Shown here: positions 15,720 through 22,913 of the stretch, piece by piece
How positions within the stretch are numbered: position 1 is the first letter of the stretch
Layout: each line of letters opens with the position of its first letter
From: Pseudomonadota bacterium
Lineage (GTDB): Bacteria; Desulfobacterota; Desulfobulbia; Desulfobulbales; JAGXFP01
Direction: 5' to 3'
NCBI GenBank assembly: GCA_018814305.1
Contig: JAHJAA010000041.1
Span: forward strand, 1 to 34,383
Length of the DNA stretch: 34,383 nt
Translations under genes and position numbers: made by a program
The notes under the pieces: generated by a model
The model's input: the letters and a program-made list of their open reading frames with translations, nothing else
Database searches by the model: none
Told to the model about the DNA's origin: nothing

Positions 15720-17141
15720 TTATTTTATCTCGATGGCGCCGTTTTTGAAATTGACGGTGGCGTTTAAGTATCGGTTGCGGCGTCCGGCCCGGTCGAGGAT
15801 TGTGTGGGCCATTTCTGCCCTGGTTCCCGAGGCGCAGAAGAGAATAAGTTCTTGGCCAGCGGGGATTTCCGCCAGCAGGCGTCCAATCCGGTCAACCGGG
15901 AAATTGAGGGCTTCGGGGATGCTGCCGGCGGCAAATTCCTCGGGATTGCGGACATCCAGATAGAGTTTATCCACCGGCTTTCCATGGGTGCCACGGGCAA
16001 ATTCCTCAACGGAAATGGTCCCACTTTTCGGCTGAGGATGATAGACGAGGTTCCGTCGGGTTGGTCCGGTTTCCACCGGATAGCCCGCCGCCTGCCAGGT
16101 CTCGAAGCTGACCGGTAGGATGGTTACGGCTCGATAGCCCCGGTCGATGAGGGTTGCTGCGACCTTCTTCCGTTCCGGGCCATAAAGGATGATCGGGGCG
16201 TTTTTTTCCTCCGGGAAAGAGGTTTTGCCTGATCTGAAGTTTGCTGGGGTTAGATTGACGCTGCCCGGAAGATGACTGCGGGTTGCTTGGATTTCCGAAC
16301 GCAGATCGATCAGTACATGGGGCGTGCCGTTTTTGATGGCGGATTTTAACCATTCGATTGAAGTGATAGCCCAGTCGTGCTCCACCCAATCCGGAAACCC
16401 TCCGGCATAGACGGAAATCTTGGTATATCCGAGGCTCTTGGCCGTAAGGGCTGCGGTCGGACCAAGACCGCCTCCTGTTCCGGAAAAGATAATGGGGGTG
16501 GTTTTGTCCATGGGCAGGATCGTGCTCATGGCTTCAAAATCAATAAGCGGCAGCAGCATGGCCCCGGGGATATGGCCCATGCTGTATTGCTCGAGGGGCC
16601 GGACGTCGTACACCCGCAGAGCAGGATTTTTTATCCTCTGGAGGAATTCCCCATGGGACAAAAACTCTTCTTCGGGAATGAGCTTGTGATAGTCGAACAA
16701 GGTGATTGCTGTTGCCACTTTATCGCCTTGAGCTTCGATATAGTCAATAATGAGTCCCTGGTTGAGGGAGGTGGCCAGATCCTCAAACGAATCCACTGAA
16801 GAGAGGTTCGTAAGATTGGTGTATTTGATTACTTCTTTATGGGTGATAAAATCCATCTGGATGGTTTGCGACGGTGGGGCAATGAGATCAAGAAAACCAA
16901 ACATGACTCCAGCCTTCAAGTCATGACAGTTTGTGCATAGACCCGTCGAGGGGAGCGGTTCGTCGGGTAAGGCAAAGGACGGTCGCGATAGGGACGTCAG
17001 GTTGCCACAGAGTACAATTATCAGCAAAAAAACGGCGCGCAAGGGAAAACGATGGTGGTGGGAGATAATACTTGAGGTTTGGTTTAATAGAACTTTAGAG
17101 GGGGTCGGGTGGGAGCATAGGCCCAAAAAAACTTTTTTCAT
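15720..17141 (-). CDS. Exported triple-rhodanese protein with one heme-c-type CXXCH motif
   Basis: A 473-residue exported protein. After a long N-terminus with a hydrophobic segment (about 33-46), the mature part opens with CTNCH (Cys69, Cys72, His73), a single c-type heme motif. Three rhodanese-like domains follow at about 155-245, 255-345 and 370-470. Only the third has an active-site Cys loop (LFCASGTR, Cys436); the first has IFSGTGGG and the second ILYGPERK where the catalytic Cys would be. It aligns domain-for-domain with the selenocysteine rhodanese upstream, including the shared TRAEMAH and NATV ends, so the two are paralogs. The ATG at 17141 with GAGG about 8 nt upstream is preferred over the adjacent TTG at 17144. 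The likely place is the periplasm or outer face of the inner membrane. Heme attachment and sulfur transfer are inferred from motifs. Confidence 0.8.
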   Translation of the reverse strand: MKKVFLGLCSHPTPSKVLLNQTSSIISHHHRFPLRAVFLLIIVLCGNLTSLSRPSFALPDEPLPSTGLCTNCHDLKAGVMFGFLDLIAPPSQTIQMDFITHKEVIKYTNLTNLSSVDSFEDLATSLNQGLIIDYIEAQGDKVATAITLFDYHKLIPEEEFLSHGEFLQRIKNPALRVYDVRPLEQYSMGHIPGAMLLPLIDFEAMSTILPMDKTTPIIFSGTGGGLGPTAALTAKSLGYTKISVYAGGFPDWVEHDWAITSIEWLKSAIKNGTPHVLIDLRSEIQATRSHLPGSVNLTPANFRSGKTSFPEEKNAPIILYGPERKKVAATLIDRGYRAVTILPVSFETWQAAGYPVETGPTRRNLVYHPQPKSGTISVEEFARGTHGKPVDKLYLDVRNPEEFAAGSIPEALNFPVDRIGRLLAEIPAGQELILFCASGTRAEMAHTILDRAGRRNRYLNATVNFKNGAIEIK

Positions 17142-17239
17142 CAATACGCCTCAAACAGGGGATCATACGGTATCAGGAGTACGCTCTTGGTCTCACGAAT
17201 GAAAGGGAAGAAGCGTCCGGCCTGGGGTTAAAATGAAAA

Positions 17240-17270
17240 CAGGTCGGACCCCGTGAGGAATCCGACCTGT
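17240..17270 (-). terminator. Terminator-like hairpin between the two rhodanese genes
   Basis: CAGGTCGGA at 17240-17248 and TCCGACCTG at 17261-17269 form a perfect 9-bp stem with a 12-nt loop. Read on the minus strand the stem is followed by TTTTCATTTT, a fair rho-independent terminator for the upstream selenocysteine rhodanese gene, about 270 bases past its stop. It lies about 100 bases before the next gene start, so that gene probably has its own promoter. Confidence 0.75.
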
Positions 17271-17310
17271 GAAACATACCATAATCTTTTAAAAAATGGA
17301 TGAAGAGATT

Positions 17311-17391
17311 AGGGGCCGTCATAAAACAACATGGCCATTTATAGTCATGTCACTCCGGCCCCTTATGCCATTCAGCTTGTTTGGCCATGTT
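17311..17391 (-). other. Interleaved inverted repeats (pseudoknot-like topology)
   Basis: AGGGGCCG (17311-17318) is complementary to CGGCCCCT (17356-17363), and AACATGGCCA (17328-17337) is complementary to TGGCCATGTT (17382-17391). The order is A, B, A', B', which is an H-type pseudoknot arrangement of 8 and 10 bp. It sits in the untranslated stretch just before the terminator at 17240-17270 as read on the minus strand. It could be a 3'-UTR structure, a small RNA, or a binding site; no known RNA family is recognised. Confidence 0.45.
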
Positions 17392-17538
17392 ATTTGTTGA
17401 CAGAGGCTTAGGGGTTGTTACGAAAGGTTCATTGTTTAATAGCTACAATCGAGCCAGCCCCCCATACCGATAAGGAATAATGTTAATGTACGGACTTTAT
17501 TTACCCTTGCTTCCTGCTCGTTTCCGGCTGGGAATTAG

Positions 17539-18864
17539 TTATTCTTCCGCAGTGCAGATACCCTCTTCACATTCGACAGTGGCTACCAGGAAGAGTGAAG
17601 TGAGTCCGGATTTTTTAAGGGTTTGATGGGCCATTTCAGCCCTGGCCCCGGTGGAGCAGTGAACCAGAATTTCCTTGTCCTTGGGCAGTTCCGTCAGGCG
17701 GTCATCGAGTTCATCCAGGGGGATGTTGATCGCGCCGGAAAACATGCCATCGGCGGTTTCGTCAAGATTACGGACATCGAGGATTATACGGCCCGTACCT
17801 TTGCCTGCAGCCACCTTATTGAAATCGTCGAGGCCGACTTCTCCTTCTTCAAGTTTGCGAACCCAATTGATCTCCGAAGCAGCGGGGCCAGTGACCAGGG
17901 TGTTGCCGGCGGCCTGCCAGCCGATCAACCCTCCCTCAACCAGTGAAATGGATTTGTATCCCCAGTCTTTAAGGGTTTTCATGGCCATTTTGATGTCAGC
18001 AGGTTCCCCATAGAGGACGAAGGGGGCAGCCTTGCTTGGGGGGAAATTGTCTTCGGCCTCAGCAAGTTCAGCCGCGGGGATGTTTACCGCCCCTTTGATG
18101 TGCCCGGAGGCTGCGGCCGGGGCGGGACGGAGGTCGAGAATAATGGCGTTGCCGTTTGCCACGAAATCATTACTGGCGACGAGTTTCTGCCCGGCCTTTT
18201 TCCAGCCCGGAGCTCCTTTCAGCATGACCTTGATTGAAGAATAGCCCAATTTACCCGCCAGACCGGCGGATGAGGTGCTCATCCCTCAGGTGGGGCCCCC
18301 GCAGTAAAAAATGAGCAGTTTGTCTTTATGGTCGTCGGGCAGCAGTGATTTTCCCTCACTTTTCATCTTCTCCACCGGGATGGAGACCGCGCCGGGAATA
18401 TGTCCTGCGGCATACGGTCCTGCCGGTCTGGAATCTATCAGTAAATAATTCCCTTGTTTGGGGCCAAGGGCGATCAGAGGAATCAGCTCCTCAGGTTGTA
18501 GCTCACTCACCCCGGGGGGCAGCTCAGCCAGTTTTGGTTCCACCGTGATCGCAATCTTGTTTTTTCCGTCCATCCGGTAGGTGATAATGGCCGCTTCGCC
18601 TTTTTGGGCATGTTCCATGCCGACGGTGGCATCGGTGAATTTGACATTGGCCGGGCCGGTTTTTTCTTCAATGGTGATGGTCCTGGCCTTGTTGGAGACC
18701 CCGAGGATTTTTCCTTTAGCCTTGGCGGTTTGGGTGGCGGTCGCGACCTTCTGGCTGCTGTCGGCCAGGTCGGTGGCGTAGGCAGAAACTCCAGAGGAAC
18801 CTGTGGTGATGAGTGTTGCCAGCATTATCGCCGGCACACTAAAGAGTAGTTTTCTTGAACGCAT
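17539..18864 (-). CDS. Exported triple-rhodanese selenoprotein (UGA read as selenocysteine)
   Basis: Read through the in-frame UGA at 18286-18288, this gives a 441-residue protein with Sec193. It has a signal peptide (MRSRKLLFSVPAIMLATLIT..., cleaved near SAYA), a small beta domain (about 50-112) and three rhodanese domains (about 120-225, 230-325, 340-435). In the first, the active-site loop reads IFYCGGPT-Sec-GMS where homologues I know have Cys; Cys188 is five residues earlier. The second lacks a Cys (VLYGEPAD); the third has HCSTGARAEMAH (Cys403). The reading frame, similarity and paralogy with the neighbouring gene all run on after the UGA, and a SECIS-like hairpin follows it. The start ATG has GGGAG 7 nt upstream. 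The C-terminus adds ECEEGICTAEE. Likely periplasmic sulfur or selenium-linked transfer. Without the UGA reading, it would be called two genes, 18286-18864 and 17539-18282. Confidence 0.85.
18253..18285 (-). promoter_or_regulatory. Bacterial SECIS hairpin candidate
   Basis: Directly 3' of the UGA on the minus strand, CCGCC (18269-18265) pairs with GGCGG (18259-18255), extended by a U-G and an A-U pair to about 7 bp, with apical loop GGUCU (18264-18260). The loop begins 21 nt after the UGA. E. coli fdhF has the same GGUCU bases in its apical loop, about 18 nt after its UGA, which is the element bound by SelB. The local sequence also allows an alternative 7-bp hairpin just upstream (GGAUGAG-CAC-CUCAUCC, 18284-18268) that cannot form at the same time. 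Confidence 0.8.
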
Positions 18865-18892
18865 GTCATTCTCCCTTTATTTGTTTATTCGG

Positions 18893-18911
18893 ACTTCGGT
18901 GAATCCGAAGT
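18893..18911 (-). promoter_or_regulatory. 5'-leader hairpin of the selenoprotein gene
   Basis: ACTTCGG at 18893-18899 and CCGAAGT at 18905-18911 form a 7-bp stem with a 5-nt loop about 30 bases ahead of the ATG at 18864 on the minus strand. There is no T-run, so it is not an intrinsic terminator. It could be an mRNA-stabilising hairpin or a regulator binding site in the divergent promoter region shared with the gene at 19142. Confidence 0.35.
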
Positions 18912-19141
18912 GCTATTTTGGTTATGTTCTCAAAAAATAGTTAAAAAGGTGTAACGAAAAAACGGGCGGACTCTGCTTTGTCCTCCATTAGAAAGGGTGA
19001 GGGTGGTGGAGATTGACCTTTCCAACTTTCAATGGTACTTTCTCAAGCGTTTTCTTTTAAGCGTCCAAAAGGGACTCTTTAAAGAAATTATTACAACTGT
19101 AATTTATACTATCGTAAATTTTCTAAATTGTTAACTACGAG

Positions 19142-19918
19142 ATGATTGATCACGAAAGAAAAATATTCCCCGAGGGGATGACTCCCCTCGGGGACGCTCC
19201 ATTTACCTTTGCCTGTCATTCCGGAGTAGGTTGTTTTACCCGGTGCTGCCGCAATCTAACCCTCTTTCTCTACCCCTATGACGTTCTTCGCCTGAAGCAG
19301 CGGTTGGGTATCACCTCCGAGGAGTTTCTCAACCAATATGCCGGGGTGGGGCCGGGATCTAATCCCTGTTTCCCCTCAGTGATGCTGGTGATGAGTGATA
19401 ATGAGGAAAAGACCTGCCCTTTTCTCGGTGATGGTGGCTGCACGGTCTACCAGGACCGTCCCACGGCCTGCCGGACATATCCCCTGGAAAGGGCGGTGGA
19501 CCGGGAGACAGCCGGTGGACGGATCCGTGATTACTACTTCATGACCGATCATGACTATTGCTTGGGGCATCTGGAGAAAAAAGAGCGGACCGTTAAGGAA
19601 TGGATCAGGGATCAGCAGCTGCAGTACTACAATCAGATGGACGATCTCTGGGCGGAACTGGATACCTTATTTGCCGACAGTCGAATCTGGCAGGGAGAAG
19701 GGGCGGCCGGCCCCCGGCAGCTTCTGGCCTTTATGGCCTGTTATAATGTGGATCGCTTTCGCCAGTACGTGAACGATCATGATCTGTTGCGTCAGTATCG
19801 GCTGGACAAGAGTCGCCGGAAACTGATCGAAAAAGATGATGAGACCCTGCTCATGTTCGGCTTTGACTGGCTCAAACTGGTCCTGGCCGGCAAGCCGACT
19901 TTACAGGCGAAGAGGTAG
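19142..19918 (+). CDS. YkgJ-family cysteine-cluster protein
   Basis: A 258-residue protein of the YkgJ/UPF0153 Cys-cluster family, thought to bind zinc or iron-sulfur; no catalytic role is known. The Cys set is visible as FACHSGVGCFTRCCRN (about 24-38) and CPFLGDGGCTVYQDRPTACRTYPL (about 92-115), followed by a DYCLG Cys. The C-terminal half is helical with no recognised domain, about twice the length of the minimal YkgJ domain. The start ATG has only GAG upstream, a weak ribosome site. An unusual perfect 10-bp GC-rich inverted repeat lies in the first 20 codons (19168-19193). It is divergent from the selenoprotein gene and convergent with the ACP-ligase fusion, with a GTGAGG hairpin between. 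Confidence 0.82.
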   Translation: MIDHERKIFPEGMTPLGDAPFTFACHSGVGCFTRCCRNLTLFLYPYDVLRLKQRLGITSEEFLNQYAGVGPGSNPCFPSVMLVMSDNEEKTCPFLGDGGCTVYQDRPTACRTYPLERAVDRETAGGRIRDYYFMTDHDYCLGHLEKKERTVKEWIRDQQLQYYNQMDDLWAELDTLFADSRIWQGEGAAGPRQLLAFMACYNVDRFRQYVNDHDLLRQYRLDKSRRKLIEKDDETLLMFGFDWLKLVLAGKPTLQAKR

Positions 19919-19922
19919 TGAA

Positions 19923-20023
19923 AGTGAGGGGTGAGGAGTGAGGGGTGAGGAGTAACTGACAACACGCGCTAAGGTAATTCCATCCTTTTTTTACTCCTTA
20001 CGCCTCACCCCTTACTCCTCACC
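19923..20023. repeat. GTGAGG-heptad hairpin, copy 2
   Basis: Left heptads AGTGAGG, GGTGAGG, AGTGAGG, GGTGAGG (19923-19950) are followed by a 52-nt middle that includes TTTTTTT at 19986-19992, and a right arm (20003-20023) that pairs with 19930-19950 over 21 bp with one mismatch. The element sits between two convergent genes, and the stop codon of the ACP-ligase-PlsC gene (20019-20021) is inside the right arm. It is likely to work as a bidirectional transcription barrier or RNA 3'-end structure. Confidence 0.85.
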
Positions 20024-22901
20024 TAAGTCTTTCCTTTTTCAACAACGGCTCGGGCTTCTCGTACTCCAAATCCGGTTCTCCGGTATGTTCCAACATCCAG
20101 GTTCGCACCCTCTTTCTGAGGGTGATTGCCGCTCCCCACTGTTCATCTGGTTCAAGAGTTCCAACAGGTTTTATGGTATTTCCGATTGCAATTCTAATTT
20201 TGCCCCGTCTTGGAAACCAGGAGTCGGCCCTGAGGATTGATCTGGTTCCCCTGAGTGCGATCGGGACAATGGGCATCTGTCCCTTGATTGCCGTTTCGAA
20301 GGCCCCCATTCGAAAGGGCAGGAGGCCCGGCATGCGCATGAAGGTCCCCTCGGCAAAAAACAGGATGGCCTTGCCCCGTTTGGCCAGTTGAAGAATTGAA
20401 GCCGCATCGGAGACTCCCTGTTGATGTTCGAAGCGTTCAACAAAGACTGTGCCCAGCTGTTTGAGCGGGAGACTGGTCAAGGGGTTTCTCCCTAACTCAC
20501 CTTTGGCAATGAAGATAAAAGGCAGCGGCAGGAAGGCGCCCAGGACAATGGCGTCCAGGTAACTTGCATGATTAACGACCAGGATGCAGGGTGTTTCAGG
20601 GGCGGGGAGCTGGTCAAGGCCCTGGATGGTTGTTTTGATTCCGGCAAGGCGCAGAACTGATCGAGCAGCGGCCCGCACTATACTGCGGCGCAGTCGCGGG
20701 CCGGGAATGGTGACTGCCAGAAGCCAGAGCAGCGGCACCGTTAGACCTAACAGTAGCCAACCATAAGAGGCGTAGGTTATGGCCTTCAAGCGACCGGCCA
20801 GGCGGCGCAGTTGCGGACGGGTCGATGAGGCGAGGAAGCTTGCCAGTTGCAGCCAGAGCGGGCGGCGTGGTTTCCCGATCTCACCTCGCTCATAGAGTTC
20901 CCGGGTGGCGTTACGCCGGATCTTGCCGCTGGAGGTTTTGAGCACACTATTGGGTGGGGCCAGGACCACTTCGTCCGGGGCCGACCCGGTGATATCGGCC
21001 ACAACCCCGTTTATAATGATTCGTAACCGGGACAGATCCGCCTCTTTTCGTTTTCTGGTTTCGGCCAGGACCACCAGTTTCTCGGTCCCGTTTTCCGGAT
21101 CGATACTTCCGAAAACCGCCACATTTCCTTGTCTGATTCCCTCAAGAGCGCTGATCGCCTCTTCAATTTCCACCGGATAGATGTTTCGACCGGCCTTGAT
21201 GATGATATCCTTGCTCCGCCCGGTGATGAACAGTTCTCCGTTGGCGATGTATCCCTTATCCCCGGAACGCAGCCAGGTATCCTGGAACAGTTCGGCGGTC
21301 TGCTCAGGATTCCTGAAATAGCCGCTGGTGGCCGAAGGACCGGCAAACTGGAGAAACCCTTCGAACCGATCGGGCAGTTCACGCCCTCCTCCATCAACAA
21401 CCCTGATCTGATGACCCGGCAGAGGGATCCCACAACTGGGCAGCTGGAGAGCATGGGGATGATCTGGCGGGACCGGAATAGCCTGTCCGGAATGCATCAG
21501 GGTCTGGCGATCAATACTCTCGATGAGGGGGGGCCGGCGGTGAGGGGGGAACGCGAGGCCCACCGAGGATTCCGCCAGCCCATAGACCGGCATCATTGCC
21601 TGGGCTTGAAATCCGGTCGGGGCAAACCGTTCGGTAAAACGGCCGATGGTGCCCGGATTGACCGCCTCCGCCCCGTTAAAAGCGCAACGCCAGGAGGAGA
21701 GGTCGAGGGTCGAAAGGTCCGGTTGTTCAATCCTTCTGGTGCAAAGTTCATAGGCGAAGTTGGGGGCCGCGGCGAGGGTGCCGTGATATCGGCTGATGGC
21801 CGTAAGCCAGCGGAGGGGGTTTGCCAGAAAAGTGAGTGGCGACATGACCGTCAAGGGGCAACCGAAGTAGAGACTGCCCAACCAGGCGCCGATCAGACCC
21901 ATATCATGATAGAGCGGCAGCCAGCTGACAAAGACATCATCGGAGGAGATCTCGATTGTTCGTCCCATGGCCCGGATATTGGCCAGGAGATTCTTGTGGC
22001 TGAGGATCACCCCTTTGGGGAGTCCGGTGCTCCCGGAAGTATACTGGAGAAAAGCCGTGTCTTTTCCAGATACTGCCGGGAGCAGGGGGGGGCGATTCCT
22101 CCCGGCTTCAAGGACCTCCGCGTAAGTGACCACCTGACCCAGGGTGGCGACCTGTTGATGCATTATTTTAGCAAACGGTTTTGCCTCGGGCATGGTGATT
22201 AATATTTTTGCCCTGCTGTTGGCGGCGATGGCGGCATGACGGATGAGATGCTCTTCAATCTGTTTAATCCGTCCAGGAGGGTAAGCCGGCACCGGGACTC
22301 CACCGGCCAGCAGGACTCCGAAAAAGCTCACGAAATAATGCCTGCCGGTGGGCAACATGAGCATCACCGATTCGCCCTTGGCCAAGGTCAGGCTCTGGAG
22401 TCCGGCGGCAATGATCGCCGCCTCCTGCCAGAGTTCGCCATAGGTAATGGTCTCACCGTCATCATCATCGCTGTAGAGCCTGATATGGAGGCGATTCGGA
22501 GACTGGGTGGCGTGAAGCTTAAGGACCTGGATCAGGGTTGAAGCATTGCCAGGTATGGTCGGGGTGGCATTGGCTTCGGCTAAGGGTGACGAGGGTATCT
22601 GTACTCTATTGGTGGACGCCTTTTCAGCAGGGATCTGGAGGGCCCTGAGGAGATCCCGGGGGGTCTCAGCGGAGGCAAAGATTTCATCCCGGAGGGTAAT
22701 CCGAAAGGCTTTCTCTAATCGGGCCAGGAGCTCCACCCGAGTGAGACTGTCGAGTCCTAAATCGCGGTCAAAAGAACTGTCCAGGTTAATTTCAACCAAA
22801 TGAGTGGCACCAGGATGGACTTCCCGGTGCAAACGCTCGATGAGCAGGAGGAGTTCGGGTTCGGTCCGATTGGTCTCTTGAATGGCTGGTTTGGCGCTCA
22901 T
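20019..22901 (-). CDS. ACP-acyl-AMP ligase-PlsC acyltransferase fusion
   Basis: A 960-residue three-domain protein. Residues about 15-90 are an acyl carrier protein-like domain with the phosphopantetheine Ser52 in LGLDSLTRVE. Residues about 120-690 form an adenylating enzyme of the fatty-acyl-AMP ligase (FAAL) type: YTSGSTGLPKGVILSH, SWLPLYHDMGLIGAWL, MMPVYGLAESSVGLAFP, GDKGYIANGELFITGR, KTSSGKIRRNATRELYERG. Residues about 740-930 are a PlsC acyltransferase with NHASYLD (HX4D), FIFIAKGELG and FFAEGTF. A membrane-like stretch lies between them (about 710-735). The likely role is to activate a fatty acid, hold it on the fused ACP, and transfer it to a lysophospholipid or glycerophosphate. The MFS transporter gene 12 bp upstream supports a lipid-transport-linked job. 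The start has a weak ribosome site. Confidence 0.88.
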   Translation of the reverse strand: MSAKPAIQETNRTEPELLLLIERLHREVHPGATHLVEINLDSSFDRDLGLDSLTRVELLARLEKAFRITLRDEIFASAETPRDLLRALQIPAEKASTNRVQIPSSPLAEANATPTIPGNASTLIQVLKLHATQSPNRLHIRLYSDDDDGETITYGELWQEAAIIAAGLQSLTLAKGESVMLMLPTGRHYFVSFFGVLLAGGVPVPAYPPGRIKQIEEHLIRHAAIAANSRAKILITMPEAKPFAKIMHQQVATLGQVVTYAEVLEAGRNRPPLLPAVSGKDTAFLQYTSGSTGLPKGVILSHKNLLANIRAMGRTIEISSDDVFVSWLPLYHDMGLIGAWLGSLYFGCPLTVMSPLTFLANPLRWLTAISRYHGTLAAAPNFAYELCTRRIEQPDLSTLDLSSWRCAFNGAEAVNPGTIGRFTERFAPTGFQAQAMMPVYGLAESSVGLAFPPHRRPPLIESIDRQTLMHSGQAIPVPPDHPHALQLPSCGIPLPGHQIRVVDGGGRELPDRFEGFLQFAGPSATSGYFRNPEQTAELFQDTWLRSGDKGYIANGELFITGRSKDIIIKAGRNIYPVEIEEAISALEGIRQGNVAVFGSIDPENGTEKLVVLAETRKRKEADLSRLRIIINGVVADITGSAPDEVVLAPPNSVLKTSSGKIRRNATRELYERGEIGKPRRPLWLQLASFLASSTRPQLRRLAGRLKAITYASYGWLLLGLTVPLLWLLAVTIPGPRLRRSIVRAAARSVLRLAGIKTTIQGLDQLPAPETPCILVVNHASYLDAIVLGAFLPLPFIFIAKGELGRNPLTSLPLKQLGTVFVERFEHQQGVSDAASILQLAKRGKAILFFAEGTFMRMPGLLPFRMGAFETAIKGQMPIVPIALRGTRSILRADSWFPRRGKIRIAIGNTIKPVGTLEPDEQWGAAITLRKRVRTWMLEHTGEPDLEYEKPEPLLKKERLR

Positions 22902-22913
22902 GTTCGTATGGGT

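Larger units (their letters stand above)
17142..17538. other. Intergenic region between the two rhodanese genes
   Basis: No gene is visible in these roughly 400 bases. The region contains a terminator (17240-17270) and a pair of interleaved inverted repeats (17311-17391) described separately. It is the leader of the downstream rhodanese gene and the trailer of the selenocysteine rhodanese gene, both on the minus strand. The remaining sequence (17400-17538) shows no further structure that I can name. Confidence 0.6.

Noticed and set aside
17539-18864. Reading the UGA as a stop and annotating two genes or a pseudogene
   Set aside because: The second part would start in the middle of a rhodanese domain with no ribosome site, the frame continues without shift, the paralog aligns across the site, and a SECIS-like hairpin follows.
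15634-20023. CRISPR array reading of the GTGAGG heptads
   Set aside because: Units are 7 nt and contiguous without spacers, and no cas genes are near.
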